Source: RGIG4790 sp964437615 (GTDB lineage Bacteria > Bacillota > Clostridia > Christensenellales > UBA1242). Taken from it: a DNA stretch of 28,950 bases. This document shows, in pieces, positions 6,873-13,445 of the stretch. A program made the translations under genes and the position numbers. Every line of letters starts with the position of its first letter. Position 1 is the first letter of the stretch. The stretch lies in assembly GCA_964437615.1 (NCBI GenBank), contig CAYTHL010000014.1, forward strand, positions 1 through 28,950. The letters are read 5' to 3'. Below the pieces are notes generated by a model. It was not told where the DNA came from. It ran no database searches and worked only from the letters and a program-made list of their open reading frames with translations.

Positions 6873-8075
6873 ATGTCAGAACTAAGTAAAAAAGAAAGAT
6901 ATATAAAAATATCTAACGGCAGCACTACAATGATTATAGACAGAAAGGGTGCTCAGCCAGTGTCGGTAGAGATGGCGGGCTTGCCAATTTTTTATACTGG
7001 AGCATTAGAAGCCGAGTACGGCACCGATGCGCACGGAAATGCAAAACCTGCGCCAACATGGTCGGCAACGGCTAAAAATTTGTTTCCTAATCCCGGACCA
7101 ATAGGCACATACAACGAAAAGTATGGCAAAACAATCATAGACCCAGAAACGGGCAAGGAGAAAGAGCATCAGCTTAAAAGCGAGGGCAAATTTGTAGAAT
7201 ATGGGCATAATGGTGGCTTATATAAAGATAAGCAGCACGGATTTGCACAGGACGAAATTTTTACCGTAACTGGCAAAAACAAAAGTGACTGCGTGCTAAC
7301 AATATCTTCTCAGCTTAAAGACTACTATGATAAATATCCATACAAATTTGGATATAGCGTTGTTTACGATATTCCACAGCCTGGCAAAATTAAGTACGAA
7401 AGCCATGTTATAAACATGGATAACAAGCCAATAGTTGCAGGGCAGGGCTGGCACCCAGGATTTTTGCTACATGGCAAACCTCAAAACTATCTTGTTGTTA
7501 TAGAAAATTTACAAAAGATAGACGATTCTTGCGAACTAGAAGAAGGGCAAGTTATTTCTATTTGGGACAAAGCTATTAGTCTGGACGAAAACGGTAAAAA
7601 AAGAAAGGCTGCCACTTATACTGGTATAAAGAGTGCCGATGTAAGGCTAGTATATTTTAACCCAGAAACTCAATCTTTTATAGATTATTTAACCATGCAC
7701 ACTAACCAGCCAAACTTGCTGCTATGGTCTGCACCGGCAACAGAAAAGGGGCAAGATAACTTTATCTCAATAGAGCCATGGAACACATCGCCAAGAATTT
7801 TAAGCCAGCTAACCACACAGGATAAAACGCCAGAACTTGCACAAAAGGGCGCAAGAATCGTTGATTCTGCATTACGAGCAGATGAAAAAGATGATTTTTT
7901 AGATGAACTTGAAGTACTTAATGGTGGTAAAAAGTTTACCGATGAGGAACGGCGCCACATTAGAGAAGTTATTGAACTTGAAGACGATAAACTAGAAACC
8001 ACTATTACTGTAAATCCAGAGTATGTAAAATACATGCTTAACGCAAAAGAATTAGGCAGTGCCGCAGAAAGATAA
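6873..8075 (+). CDS. Aldose 1-epimerase (galactose mutarotase)-like protein
   Basis: Member of the galactose-mutarotase-like superfamily, beta-sandwich enzymes that interconvert sugar anomers. Visible: H122 in KDKQHGFAQDEIF (general acid position in this family), H194 in GQGWHPGFLL, and E301 in SIEPWNTSP (catalytic base position). At 400 residues it is about 100 longer than typical LacX/GalM-like proteins. The excess comprises a polar insert around residues 80-110 (YGKTIIDPETGKEKEH) and a charged C-terminal extension of about 90 residues after the glutamate strand (DEKDDFLDELE, TDEERRHIREVIELEDD). ATG 6873 has AAAGGAG at 6858-6864. Substrate cannot be read from the sequence. The next gene follows 42 bp later without a terminator, so these may be co-transcribed. 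Confidence 0.75.
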   Translation: MSELSKKERYIKISNGSTTMIIDRKGAQPVSVEMAGLPIFYTGALEAEYGTDAHGNAKPAPTWSATAKNLFPNPGPIGTYNEKYGKTIIDPETGKEKEHQLKSEGKFVEYGHNGGLYKDKQHGFAQDEIFTVTGKNKSDCVLTISSQLKDYYDKYPYKFGYSVVYDIPQPGKIKYESHVINMDNKPIVAGQGWHPGFLLHGKPQNYLVVIENLQKIDDSCELEEGQVISIWDKAISLDENGKKRKAATYTGIKSADVRLVYFNPETQSFIDYLTMHTNQPNLLLWSAPATEKGQDNFISIEPWNTSPRILSQLTTQDKTPELAQKGARIVDSALRADEKDDFLDELEVLNGGKKFTDEERRHIREVIELEDDKLETTITVNPEYVKYMLNAKELGSAAER

Positions 8076-8117
8076 TAAACACAAAAGTTTAAAAACTAAA
8101 ACGGGCTGGTGTAAATT

Positions 8118-8387
8118 ATGATTCACAGTTTAGCGGGCGGCAAAATTTCGCCACTACAAGTAAACGATTTTGCCAAAGTAAAAATAGATAGCGGTGCATT
8201 TGCTGGCGGCATATATTGGTATATATGCACGGGCATGCAGCTTTCTGCGGGGGACAAGGTGCTTGTTCCGCTTGGCAGAGAAAATTCACTTATTTCTGCC
8301 ACTGTGCAGAGAGTTGATACAAATATTTTTGGCGACCGTGCGCCCGTGCCGCTTGGTAGAGCAAAAAGAGTTGCAAAAAAGATATAA
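8118..8387 (+). CDS. Small unknown protein
   Basis: 89 residues. The central part, GDKVLVPLGRENSLISATVQRVD, resembles the beta-strand turn found in the N-terminal DNA-binding domain of primosome helicase PriA (GDRVLVPFG...), but the rest of that domain is not recognisable and the similarity may be chance. The ribosome binding site is weak (GGGCTGGTG upstream). It ends 40 bp before the CYTH gene. Its codon composition agrees with its neighbours, so I take it as a real gene. Confidence 0.55.
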   Translation: MIHSLAGGKISPLQVNDFAKVKIDSGAFAGGIYWYICTGMQLSAGDKVLVPLGRENSLISATVQRVDTNIFGDRAPVPLGRAKRVAKKI

Positions 8388-8427
8388 AATCAAGAAAATG
8401 GTAAAAAATAAAATAGGGGGATAGGGT

Positions 8428-8919
8428 ATGGCAGTAACCAAACAAGAGATTGAGCGCAAATTTTTGGTCAAATATCTTCCGGCGCAAATTAAGTTTTGCC
8501 CAAAGGTAGAAATTGTGCAAGGCTATCTGCAACGCGGCCAAAACGAAATTAGGGTAAGAAGCGTAGACGGCGATAAATTCTACATAACCCAAAAGTCCGG
8601 GTACGGGCTAAAACGGCAAGAAACCGAAGAAGAATTAACGGCTGAAGAATTTAATAGCATGCTTAAATATTGTTTTGGGCGGGTTATAACCAAATCTCGC
8701 ACAAAAATTCGGCTAAAAAATGGGCTGGTTGCCGAGCTGGATATATACAGCGGCAAGCTTGACGGCTTGCAGGTTGTAGAAGTTGAGTTTACAAGTGCTA
8801 TGCAAGCCATGAATTTTGTGGCTCCGTGCTGGTTTGGTGTAGATGTTACCCACAACCCCGCATACAAAAACGCCAATCTTGCCGAGGCAAAATGCCCGCC
8901 AGCACTAGGAGATATTTAG
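8428..8919 (+). CDS. CYTH domain protein (triphosphate-binding tunnel enzyme)
   Basis: The N-terminus carries the ExExK signature E7-I-E9-R-K11 of the CYTH superfamily (class IV adenylate cyclases, thiamine triphosphatases, inorganic triphosphatases). Further family features are alternating charged strands: GYLQRGQNEIRVRSVDGDKFYIT, TKIRLKNGLVAELDIYSG, and the acidic LQVVEVEF strand. 163 residues, as in single-domain bacterial members, which are mostly metal-dependent triphosphatases; the actual substrate is not visible. Start at ATG 8428 with GGGGG 10 nt upstream. No terminator is evident after it. Confidence 0.88.
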   Translation: MAVTKQEIERKFLVKYLPAQIKFCPKVEIVQGYLQRGQNEIRVRSVDGDKFYITQKSGYGLKRQETEEELTAEEFNSMLKYCFGRVITKSRTKIRLKNGLVAELDIYSGKLDGLQVVEVEFTSAMQAMNFVAPCWFGVDVTHNPAYKNANLAEAKCPPALGDI

Positions 8920-9025
8920 CATTTTATATTAATTTGCCGCAAATAAAGCTGCATAAGAGCGAACATTACCGTTTTTAAGTAAATTGCGTTTAATAAGGCT
9001 TTTATTAAAATCTAGCAATATTTTG

Positions 9026-9054
9026 TTGACAAAAGATATTTTATATGTTAACAT
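9026..9054 (+). promoter_or_regulatory. Promoter of the ileS leader
   Basis: Consensus -35 TTGACA (9026-9031), 17-bp spacer, extended -10 TGT-TAACAT (TG at 9046-9047, hexamer 9049-9054). Transcription is expected to start near 9061, just before the ribosome binding site of the leader peptide. Confidence 0.8.
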
Positions 9055-9076
9055 GATAACCGCTTGGAGATAATTA

Positions 9077-9109
9077 ATGAAAAATTTAATCATTAGCATA
9101 ATAATTTAG
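9077..9109 (+). CDS. ileS leader peptide MKNLIISIII
   Basis: Ten codons from ATG 9077 to TAG 9107-9109, preceded by GGAGA (9066-9070) at 6-nt spacing. Five of the ten codons are isoleucine (ATC, ATT, ATA, ATA, ATT), in two clusters near the end. It begins about 16 nt after the predicted transcription start and ends 113 nt before the isoleucyl-tRNA synthetase gene. The last five codons coincide with strand 1 of the leader stem at 9094-9104, so a ribosome waiting for Ile-tRNA here would keep that stem open. Amino-acid-rich leader peptides of this design control trp, his, ilv and pheST operons of enterobacteria; translation of this one has not been shown, and the call rests on codon content, ribosome binding site and the surrounding RNA pairing. 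Confidence 0.72.
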   Translation: MKNLIISIII

Positions 9110-9177
9110 TTTTTGTGCATAGGCTATAAGCCAAATGCACAGCAAGTTATTATGCTATGCGATTAATCAGATTTTAT

Positions 9178-9212
9178 AAGTCGGGTAGCATAAAGCATCC
9201 GGCTTTTATTTT
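9178..9212 (+). terminator. Leader terminator directly before the ileS ribosome binding site
   Basis: Stem aagtcggg (9178-9185) / tccggctt (9198-9205), with G-T wobbles, extended inward by t-a, g-c and c-g around loop ATAAA, followed by the T-tract cttttatttt (9203-9212). It ends exactly where AGGAGG of ileS begins, as in attenuators. Confidence 0.65.
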
Positions 9213-9222
9213 AGGAGGAAAT

Positions 9223-12200
9223 ATGAAAGATTACTTAGAGCGCAATCCTAATTTACCAGAAATGCAGCAAGAAGTTTTGGATTTTTGGGAAAAAGAACAT
9301 ATTTTTGAAAAGTCTTTGCAAAAGCAAGGCGACAAAACCAAAGTGTTTTACGATGGCCCGCCTTTTCCTACCGGAAAGCCGCACCATGGCACAGTTTTGG
9401 TTAGTTTTATCAAAGATATGATTAGCAGATTTTGGACTATGCAAGGTTACAGCGTTCCACGCCAATGGGGCTGGGATTGTCATGGCTTACCTATCGAAGT
9501 ACAGGCCGAAGCGGCGCTTGGTATAGAAAATAAAAGCGAGATAGAAACCAAAGTTGGTGTTGGCAAATTTAACGACAAGTGTCGCGAAATTGTATCTCAA
9601 AACGACGCCAGCTGGCGAGAGTATGTAAAGCAAATGGCAAGATGGGTAGACTATGACAATGCCTACAAAACCATGGACATAAACTTTATGGAAAGCGTTA
9701 TTTGGGCGTTTAAAGAGCTATACAACAAGGGCTATATTTACAAAGATTATCGAGTAACGCCATATTGTGCAAGGTGCGAAACAGCGCTATCTATAAGCGA
9801 AACCCGAGAAAGCGACAGCACCAGACCGCGCCAAGACCGTTGGGTAATGGCCAAGTTTGCCACAGGTGAAAAGTTTGAGGGGCTGCCAGTTTATTTGCTT
9901 GCATGGACAACCACGCCGTGGACGCTGCCAAGCAACATGGCGCTTGCCGTATCCGAAAAGATTGATTACGCCTATGTTAAGGTAGATAGCGAAATTTTTG
10001 TTGCCGGCAAGGCAAGTCTTTCTAGCTTTAAAAATGTTTTTGGCGAGCAACCACAAATTTTAAAGATAGAAAAGGGCGAAAAACTTGTTGGTAAAACCTA
10101 TTCGCCACTGTTTGATTGCTTTGCAGACAAGGCAAAGGAGGGTGCATTTAGAGTAATTGCCGCCGATTTTATCGCCGAAGACGAGGGCATTGGCATTGTT
10201 CATATTGCCCCAGCTTTTGGCGAGGACGACTATTGGGCGTGCAAAAATAATGGTGTACCGCTAGTTTGTCCAGTTAACGAAAAGGGTCAGTTTACTGCCG
10301 AAGTGCCACTGTTTGAAGGTAAACTAGTGTTTGACGCAAATTCGGACGCAGTTAGGTACTTAAAAGAAAATAATCTTTATGTTGCCGATGGCAGCATAGT
10401 GCATAATTATCCTCATTGTTGGCGTTGCGGCAAACCGCTAATTTACAAAGCTATGGACGCATGGTACTTTAATGTAGACAAAATTAAAGAAAAGTTAATA
10501 GAAAAAAACGAAAGCGTAAACTGGGTGCCAGAATATATAAAAACGGGTCGTTTTGGCAACTGGCTTGCCGGCGCAAGAGATTGGAATATTTCTAGAAGTA
10601 GATATTGGAGTACGCCTATACCAGTTTGGGAGTGCGACCACTGCAAAAAACAGAAAGTTTTGGGCAGTATCGCCGAAATAGAGAGCGTTAGCGGTGTGCA
10701 TCTAGACAATTTGCACAAGCAGTATATGGACAAAGTCACCTTTAAGTGCAGTTGCGGCGGAACATATAGGCGTGTGTCTGATGTTTTGGACTGCTGGTTT
10801 GAAAGCGGCAGCGTGCCTTTTGCAAGGCTGCACTATCCGTTTGAAAATAAGGAGTGGTTTGAAAATCATTTTCCTAGCGATTTTGTAGTAGAGTACACTG
10901 GGCAGATTAGGTGTTGGTTCTATTATCTGCACGTTTTGGCGGTGGCATTGTTTGATAGACCTGCGTTCAAAAATTGTGTAGTACATGGGACTGTACTTGC
11001 AAAGGATGGCAAAAAACTTTCTAAAAAGAGCAAAAATTACACCGACCCTATGGACCTTATGAAAACTTATGGCACTGACGCATTTAGGCTATACATGTAT
11101 CAGTCTAATGCCATGCTTGTAAACGACATGCAATTTGACGAAAATGGCTTAAAAGACGGCTTGCAACAAGTAATTTTGCCGCTTTGGAACTGCGCATGTT
11201 TTTATGACAGCTACGCAAAAATAGACAATTTTGTGGGCAACCCTAACTTTGTGCCTAATCCGTCTAATAACCTAGATAAGTGGATTTTAGCAAAACTATA
11301 CGACACCGAAAAGAAGATTAAAAATAGTATGGAAGTCTACCATATAGACGAGTACGTGTCGCCAATAGTTAGCCTAATTGACGGACTTAGCAATTGGTAC
11401 ATAAGGCGCAGCCGTCGCAGATTTTGGGGCAGCGGTATGCAAAAAGATAAGTTAGAAGCCTATCAAACTTTGTATTATGTGCTTGTTAATACCTGCAAAA
11501 TTATGGCACCAATTACGCCGATAGTTGTCGAGCAAATTTTTGTTGCGCTAACCAAAAAGGAGAGCGTGCATTTGGAAGACTGGCCTAACTTGCCAAAATC
11601 TTTTGAAAACACAAAATTGCTTGCCGAAATTGACCTTGCCGAGCATATTATCCACTTGGCACGATCTATCCGCAGCAAGCACAACATAAAAAACCGTCAA
11701 CCGCTTAGCACTTTAAAACTTGCATTTAGCATTAAAGAAGACTATATTCTTATTGCAAACTATAAGGACTTAATTGCCGAAGAACTAAATGTAAAAAAGG
11801 TTGAAATTTTGGAAAACGTAGCAGACATTGCTAGCGTAGAGTACAAGGTTAATTTTGCAACTGTCGGCAAAACCATGGGCAGTCGCATTCCAGAAATAAC
11901 CAAAGCGATAAAGAGCGGGAATTTGACTGCGAAAGGCGATAAATACATAGTTTGTGGCACAGATATTGTGCTAAATAAAGAAGATATTTTGGTTAATTTT
12001 ATTGCAAAAGATAATCTGCCAGTGCTTAGTGACGGCGGCATAATTGTAGCACTAGACTTAACCATTACTGACGAGCTAAAAGCCGAGGGCGTAGCCCGAG
12101 AACTTGTACGCAATATTCAAGACGCCAGAAAGCAGTTAGATTGCCAAATAACCGACCGTATAAAAGTAGAGCTTGTTGGCGATTATCCAGTTAATTACAA

Positions 12201-12300
12201 AGATTACATTTGCGGCGAAACTCTTGCAACTATGGGCAAAGTTAACAGCCCAAATTTAACCTTGCAGGCCGAAAACATAACAATAAAAATTAAAAAATAA
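9223..12300 (+). CDS. ileS: Isoleucyl-tRNA synthetase, type 2-like (long form)
   Basis: Class I aminoacyl-tRNA synthetase charging tRNA-Ile. 1025 residues from ATG 9223, which has AGGAGG (9213-9218) upstream; an in-frame ATG at 9157 would begin inside the leader and is rejected. Seen in order: FYDGPPFPTG with the HIGH-box position reading H54-H-G-T57, GWDCHGLPIE, the CP1 editing domain (AWTTTPWTLPSNMAL), the zinc-type cysteines of the insert (ECDHCKK, FKCSCGG), CWFESGS, the KMSKS equivalent KLSKK (598-602), the anticodon-binding helical domain (LSNWYIRRSRRRFWG), and a long C-terminal part. Length and the GPPFPTGKPH context point to the eukaryote-like type 2 enzymes, which are commonly less sensitive to mupirocin. 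The fourth HIGH residue is Thr rather than His. Terminator at 12309. Confidence 0.96.
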   Translation: MKDYLERNPNLPEMQQEVLDFWEKEHIFEKSLQKQGDKTKVFYDGPPFPTGKPHHGTVLVSFIKDMISRFWTMQGYSVPRQWGWDCHGLPIEVQAEAALGIENKSEIETKVGVGKFNDKCREIVSQNDASWREYVKQMARWVDYDNAYKTMDINFMESVIWAFKELYNKGYIYKDYRVTPYCARCETALSISETRESDSTRPRQDRWVMAKFATGEKFEGLPVYLLAWTTTPWTLPSNMALAVSEKIDYAYVKVDSEIFVAGKASLSSFKNVFGEQPQILKIEKGEKLVGKTYSPLFDCFADKAKEGAFRVIAADFIAEDEGIGIVHIAPAFGEDDYWACKNNGVPLVCPVNEKGQFTAEVPLFEGKLVFDANSDAVRYLKENNLYVADGSIVHNYPHCWRCGKPLIYKAMDAWYFNVDKIKEKLIEKNESVNWVPEYIKTGRFGNWLAGARDWNISRSRYWSTPIPVWECDHCKKQKVLGSIAEIESVSGVHLDNLHKQYMDKVTFKCSCGGTYRRVSDVLDCWFESGSVPFARLHYPFENKEWFENHFPSDFVVEYTGQIRCWFYYLHVLAVALFDRPAFKNCVVHGTVLAKDGKKLSKKSKNYTDPMDLMKTYGTDAFRLYMYQSNAMLVNDMQFDENGLKDGLQQVILPLWNCACFYDSYAKIDNFVGNPNFVPNPSNNLDKWILAKLYDTEKKIKNSMEVYHIDEYVSPIVSLIDGLSNWYIRRSRRRFWGSGMQKDKLEAYQTLYYVLVNTCKIMAPITPIVVEQIFVALTKKESVHLEDWPNLPKSFENTKLLAEIDLAEHIIHLARSIRSKHNIKNRQPLSTLKLAFSIKEDYILIANYKDLIAEELNVKKVEILENVADIASVEYKVNFATVGKTMGSRIPEITKAIKSGNLTAKGDKYIVCGTDIVLNKEDILVNFIAKDNLPVLSDGGIIVALDLTITDELKAEGVARELVRNIQDARKQLDCQITDRIKVELVGDYPVNYKDYICGETLATMGKVNSPNLTLQAENITIKIKK

Positions 12301-12308
12301 TTTAGCGG

Positions 12309-12334
12309 GGCTTGGCAAACTGCCAAGCCTTTTT
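12309..12334 (+). terminator. Intrinsic terminator of ileS
   Basis: Perfect 9-bp arms ggcttggca (12309-12317) / tgccaagcc (12321-12329), 3-nt loop, five T. Confidence 0.9.
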
Positions 12335-12485
12335 GCTGCAAAATTTTGGCGAATGATTATTGATATAAATCTAGTTGCTACACACTGCAAGTTTTTTGCA
12401 GCCAGTTTTTTGTTGGTTAGGTTGTTTTGAAGCTGGGCTAGCTAAACATAAATTCAAAAATTTTTAAAAATATGTCTGTAAGTAG
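12335..12485. other. Intergenic stretch before the ctsR promoter
   Basis: No gene visible. A small hairpin ctgcaa/ttgcag near 12387-12404 is followed by T-runs and may be a weak back-up terminator. Together with the terminator, promoter and leader it makes up the 305-bp ileS-ctsR gap. Confidence 0.5.
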
Positions 12486-12514
12486 TTGACAAGTTTGTAA
12501 ATTAGGAATAAAAT
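12486..12514 (+). promoter_or_regulatory. Promoter of the ctsR operon
   Basis: TTGACA (12486-12491), 17-bp spacer, TAAAAT (12509-12514); predicted transcription start about 12521-12523, at the edge of the CtsR operator. Confidence 0.82.
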
Positions 12515-12522
12515 AAAATAAA

Positions 12523-12539
12523 AGTCAAAGAAAGTCAAA
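12523..12539 (+). promoter_or_regulatory. CtsR operator
   Basis: Direct heptad repeat AGTCAAA (12523-12529), 3-nt spacer, AGTCAAA (12533-12539), matching the known CtsR consensus RGTCAAANANRGTCAAA except that the spacer reads gaa. Its position over the transcription start implies that CtsR blocks initiation of its own operon. I found no second full site in the window, and no CIRCE element. Confidence 0.9.
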
Positions 12540-12605
12540 CATTTAAATAGTCTTTGTGTTTTGTGGCAAAGCTAATTATAAAAAGTTTATCAAGGGGGCG
12601 GGGTT

Positions 12606-13064
12606 ATGTCTAATATATCAAATTTAATAGAGCAGTTTATTTTAGATGCGTTAGGCGAAAGTGGCAGCATAGAGATTGCACGCAATTCGCTTGCCGATTA
12701 TTTTAACTGTGCACCTAGCCAGATAAACTATGTGCTAGAAACTAGGTTTACGCTAGACCGTGGGTTTAGCAAACTTAGCAAACGTGGGGGTGGCGGGTAT
12801 ATAAAAATTAGCCGTATTCGCCCCGAAGACGACCAAATGCTTGTTTTAGAGAGTGTTGGTGACGAGTTATCTTTTAAGCGGCTTAGTCAAATAATTTCTA
12901 GGCTAACGGCCGAAAAGGTAATCGGCAAAAAAGAGGCAAGTTTGCTAAAATTGGCACTGGGCGAAGAAGCGTTAGTGCTGCCAATAGGCAATGCCGACAA
13001 GGTTAGGGCAAACGCCTTTAAGTGTGTGCTAATTGGGCTAATGAATAGCAAGGAGGAGAAATAG
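12606..13064 (+). CDS. ctsR: Transcriptional repressor CtsR
   Basis: Class III heat-shock repressor of clp genes. 152 residues. Winged helix-turn-helix in the N-terminal half (residues about 25-70) with the glycine wing R60-G-G-G-G-Y65 that enters the DNA minor groove and senses temperature in Bacillus-type CtsR; helical C-terminal dimerisation domain (FKRLSQIISRLTAEKVIGKKEASLLKLAL). AAGGGGG ribosome binding site at 12592-12598. First gene of ctsR-mcsA-mcsB-clpC and under the operator at 12523-12539. In other Bacillota McsB with McsA removes CtsR or its DNA binding upon stress. Confidence 0.96.
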   Translation: MSNISNLIEQFILDALGESGSIEIARNSLADYFNCAPSQINYVLETRFTLDRGFSKLSKRGGGGYIKISRIRPEDDQMLVLESVGDELSFKRLSQIISRLTAEKVIGKKEASLLKLALGEEALVLPIGNADKVRANAFKCVLIGLMNSKEEK

Positions 13065-13445
13065 ATGTTTTATTCTCCGTTTGAAAACGCCAGTAGCGAA
13101 CTAAATAAGCTTAAAAAAGAGATAGAAAAAGAGCAGTTATTTTTTGCCGAAGATATAACTTGCAAATGTTGCAAAACAAGGCTAAGCGATTTATTAGAAA
13201 CTGGTTACGTGGGTTGCAGCGAGTGTTACAAGTTGTTTGAAAAGGATATTATGGAGCTAATTTACAATTTTCACAAGTCGGCACGCCATACTGGCAAGCG
13301 TCCCGAAATAGTGCAAACTAAGGCAAAACTGCAAAAACAGATAGACAGCTTGTTGATTCAGCAGGCCGAGGCCTCGGCACACGAAGATTATCTACTTGCC
13401 CAAAGTATCAAAGAAAAAATCGCCGAGCTAAGGGGGAAACTATAA
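13065..13445 (+). CDS. mcsA: McsA, short form: activator of McsB
   Basis: 126 residues; McsA of Bacillus is nearer 180. The normal first zinc-binding segment at the N-terminus (CxxC pair ahead of the body) is absent, replaced by a polar helix (FENASSELNKLKKEIEKEQ). One zinc module remains, C33xxC36 and C51xxC54 (CKCC ... CSEC). The C-terminus has the UVR-type helical hairpin shared with UvrB/UvrC (ASAHEDYLLAQSIKEKIAELR). McsA binds and activates arginine kinase McsB. The ctsR stop (TAG) is directly followed by its ATG, with GGAGG just upstream; its own stop overlaps the mcsB ATG (TAATG), so the three are probably translationally coupled. Confidence 0.9.
   Translation: MFYSPFENASSELNKLKKEIEKEQLFFAEDITCKCCKTRLSDLLETGYVGCSECYKLFEKDIMELIYNFHKSARHTGKRPEIVQTKAKLQKQIDSLLIQQAEASAHEDYLLAQSIKEKIAELRGKL

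Larger units (their letters stand above)
9061..9222 (+). promoter_or_regulatory. Candidate ribosome-mediated transcription attenuator of ileS
   Basis: Three mutually exclusive pairings. Strand 1 tagcataataa (9094-9104) pairs perfectly over 11 bp with strand 2 ttattatgcta (9147-9157), enclosing a hairpin tgtgcat/atgcaca (9114-9120, 9135-9141) topped by ggct/agcc. Strand 2 can instead pair over 8 bp (9150-9157) with strand 3 tagcataa (9186-9193), which lies in the loop and upper stem of the terminator at 9178-9212. Expected behaviour: a ribosome stalled on the Ile codons hides strand 1, strand 2 captures strand 3 and transcription continues; with ample Ile-tRNA the 1:2 stem forms and the terminator folds. 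No T-box sequence (GGTGGNACC) is present. The regulation is inferred. Confidence 0.65.

Noticed and set aside
8290..8592. Minus-strand 100-codon ORF over the small gene and CYTH start
   Set aside because: Antisense shadow; the plus-strand CYTH gene has the ExExK motif and a ribosome binding site.
9157..9222. N-terminal extension of IleRS from ATG 9157 (22 extra residues)
   Set aside because: It has no ribosome binding site, begins inside strand 2 of the leader stem and runs through the terminator; ATG 9223 has AGGAGG and starts as the family does.
9061..9222. T-box riboswitch on ileS
   Set aside because: The T-box core GGTGGNACC, stem I landmarks and specifier bulge are absent, and the leader is only about 160 nt long.
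12301..12605. CIRCE element for HrcA control of the ctsR operon
   Set aside because: No TTAGCACTC inverted repeat could be found; only the CtsR heptads are present.
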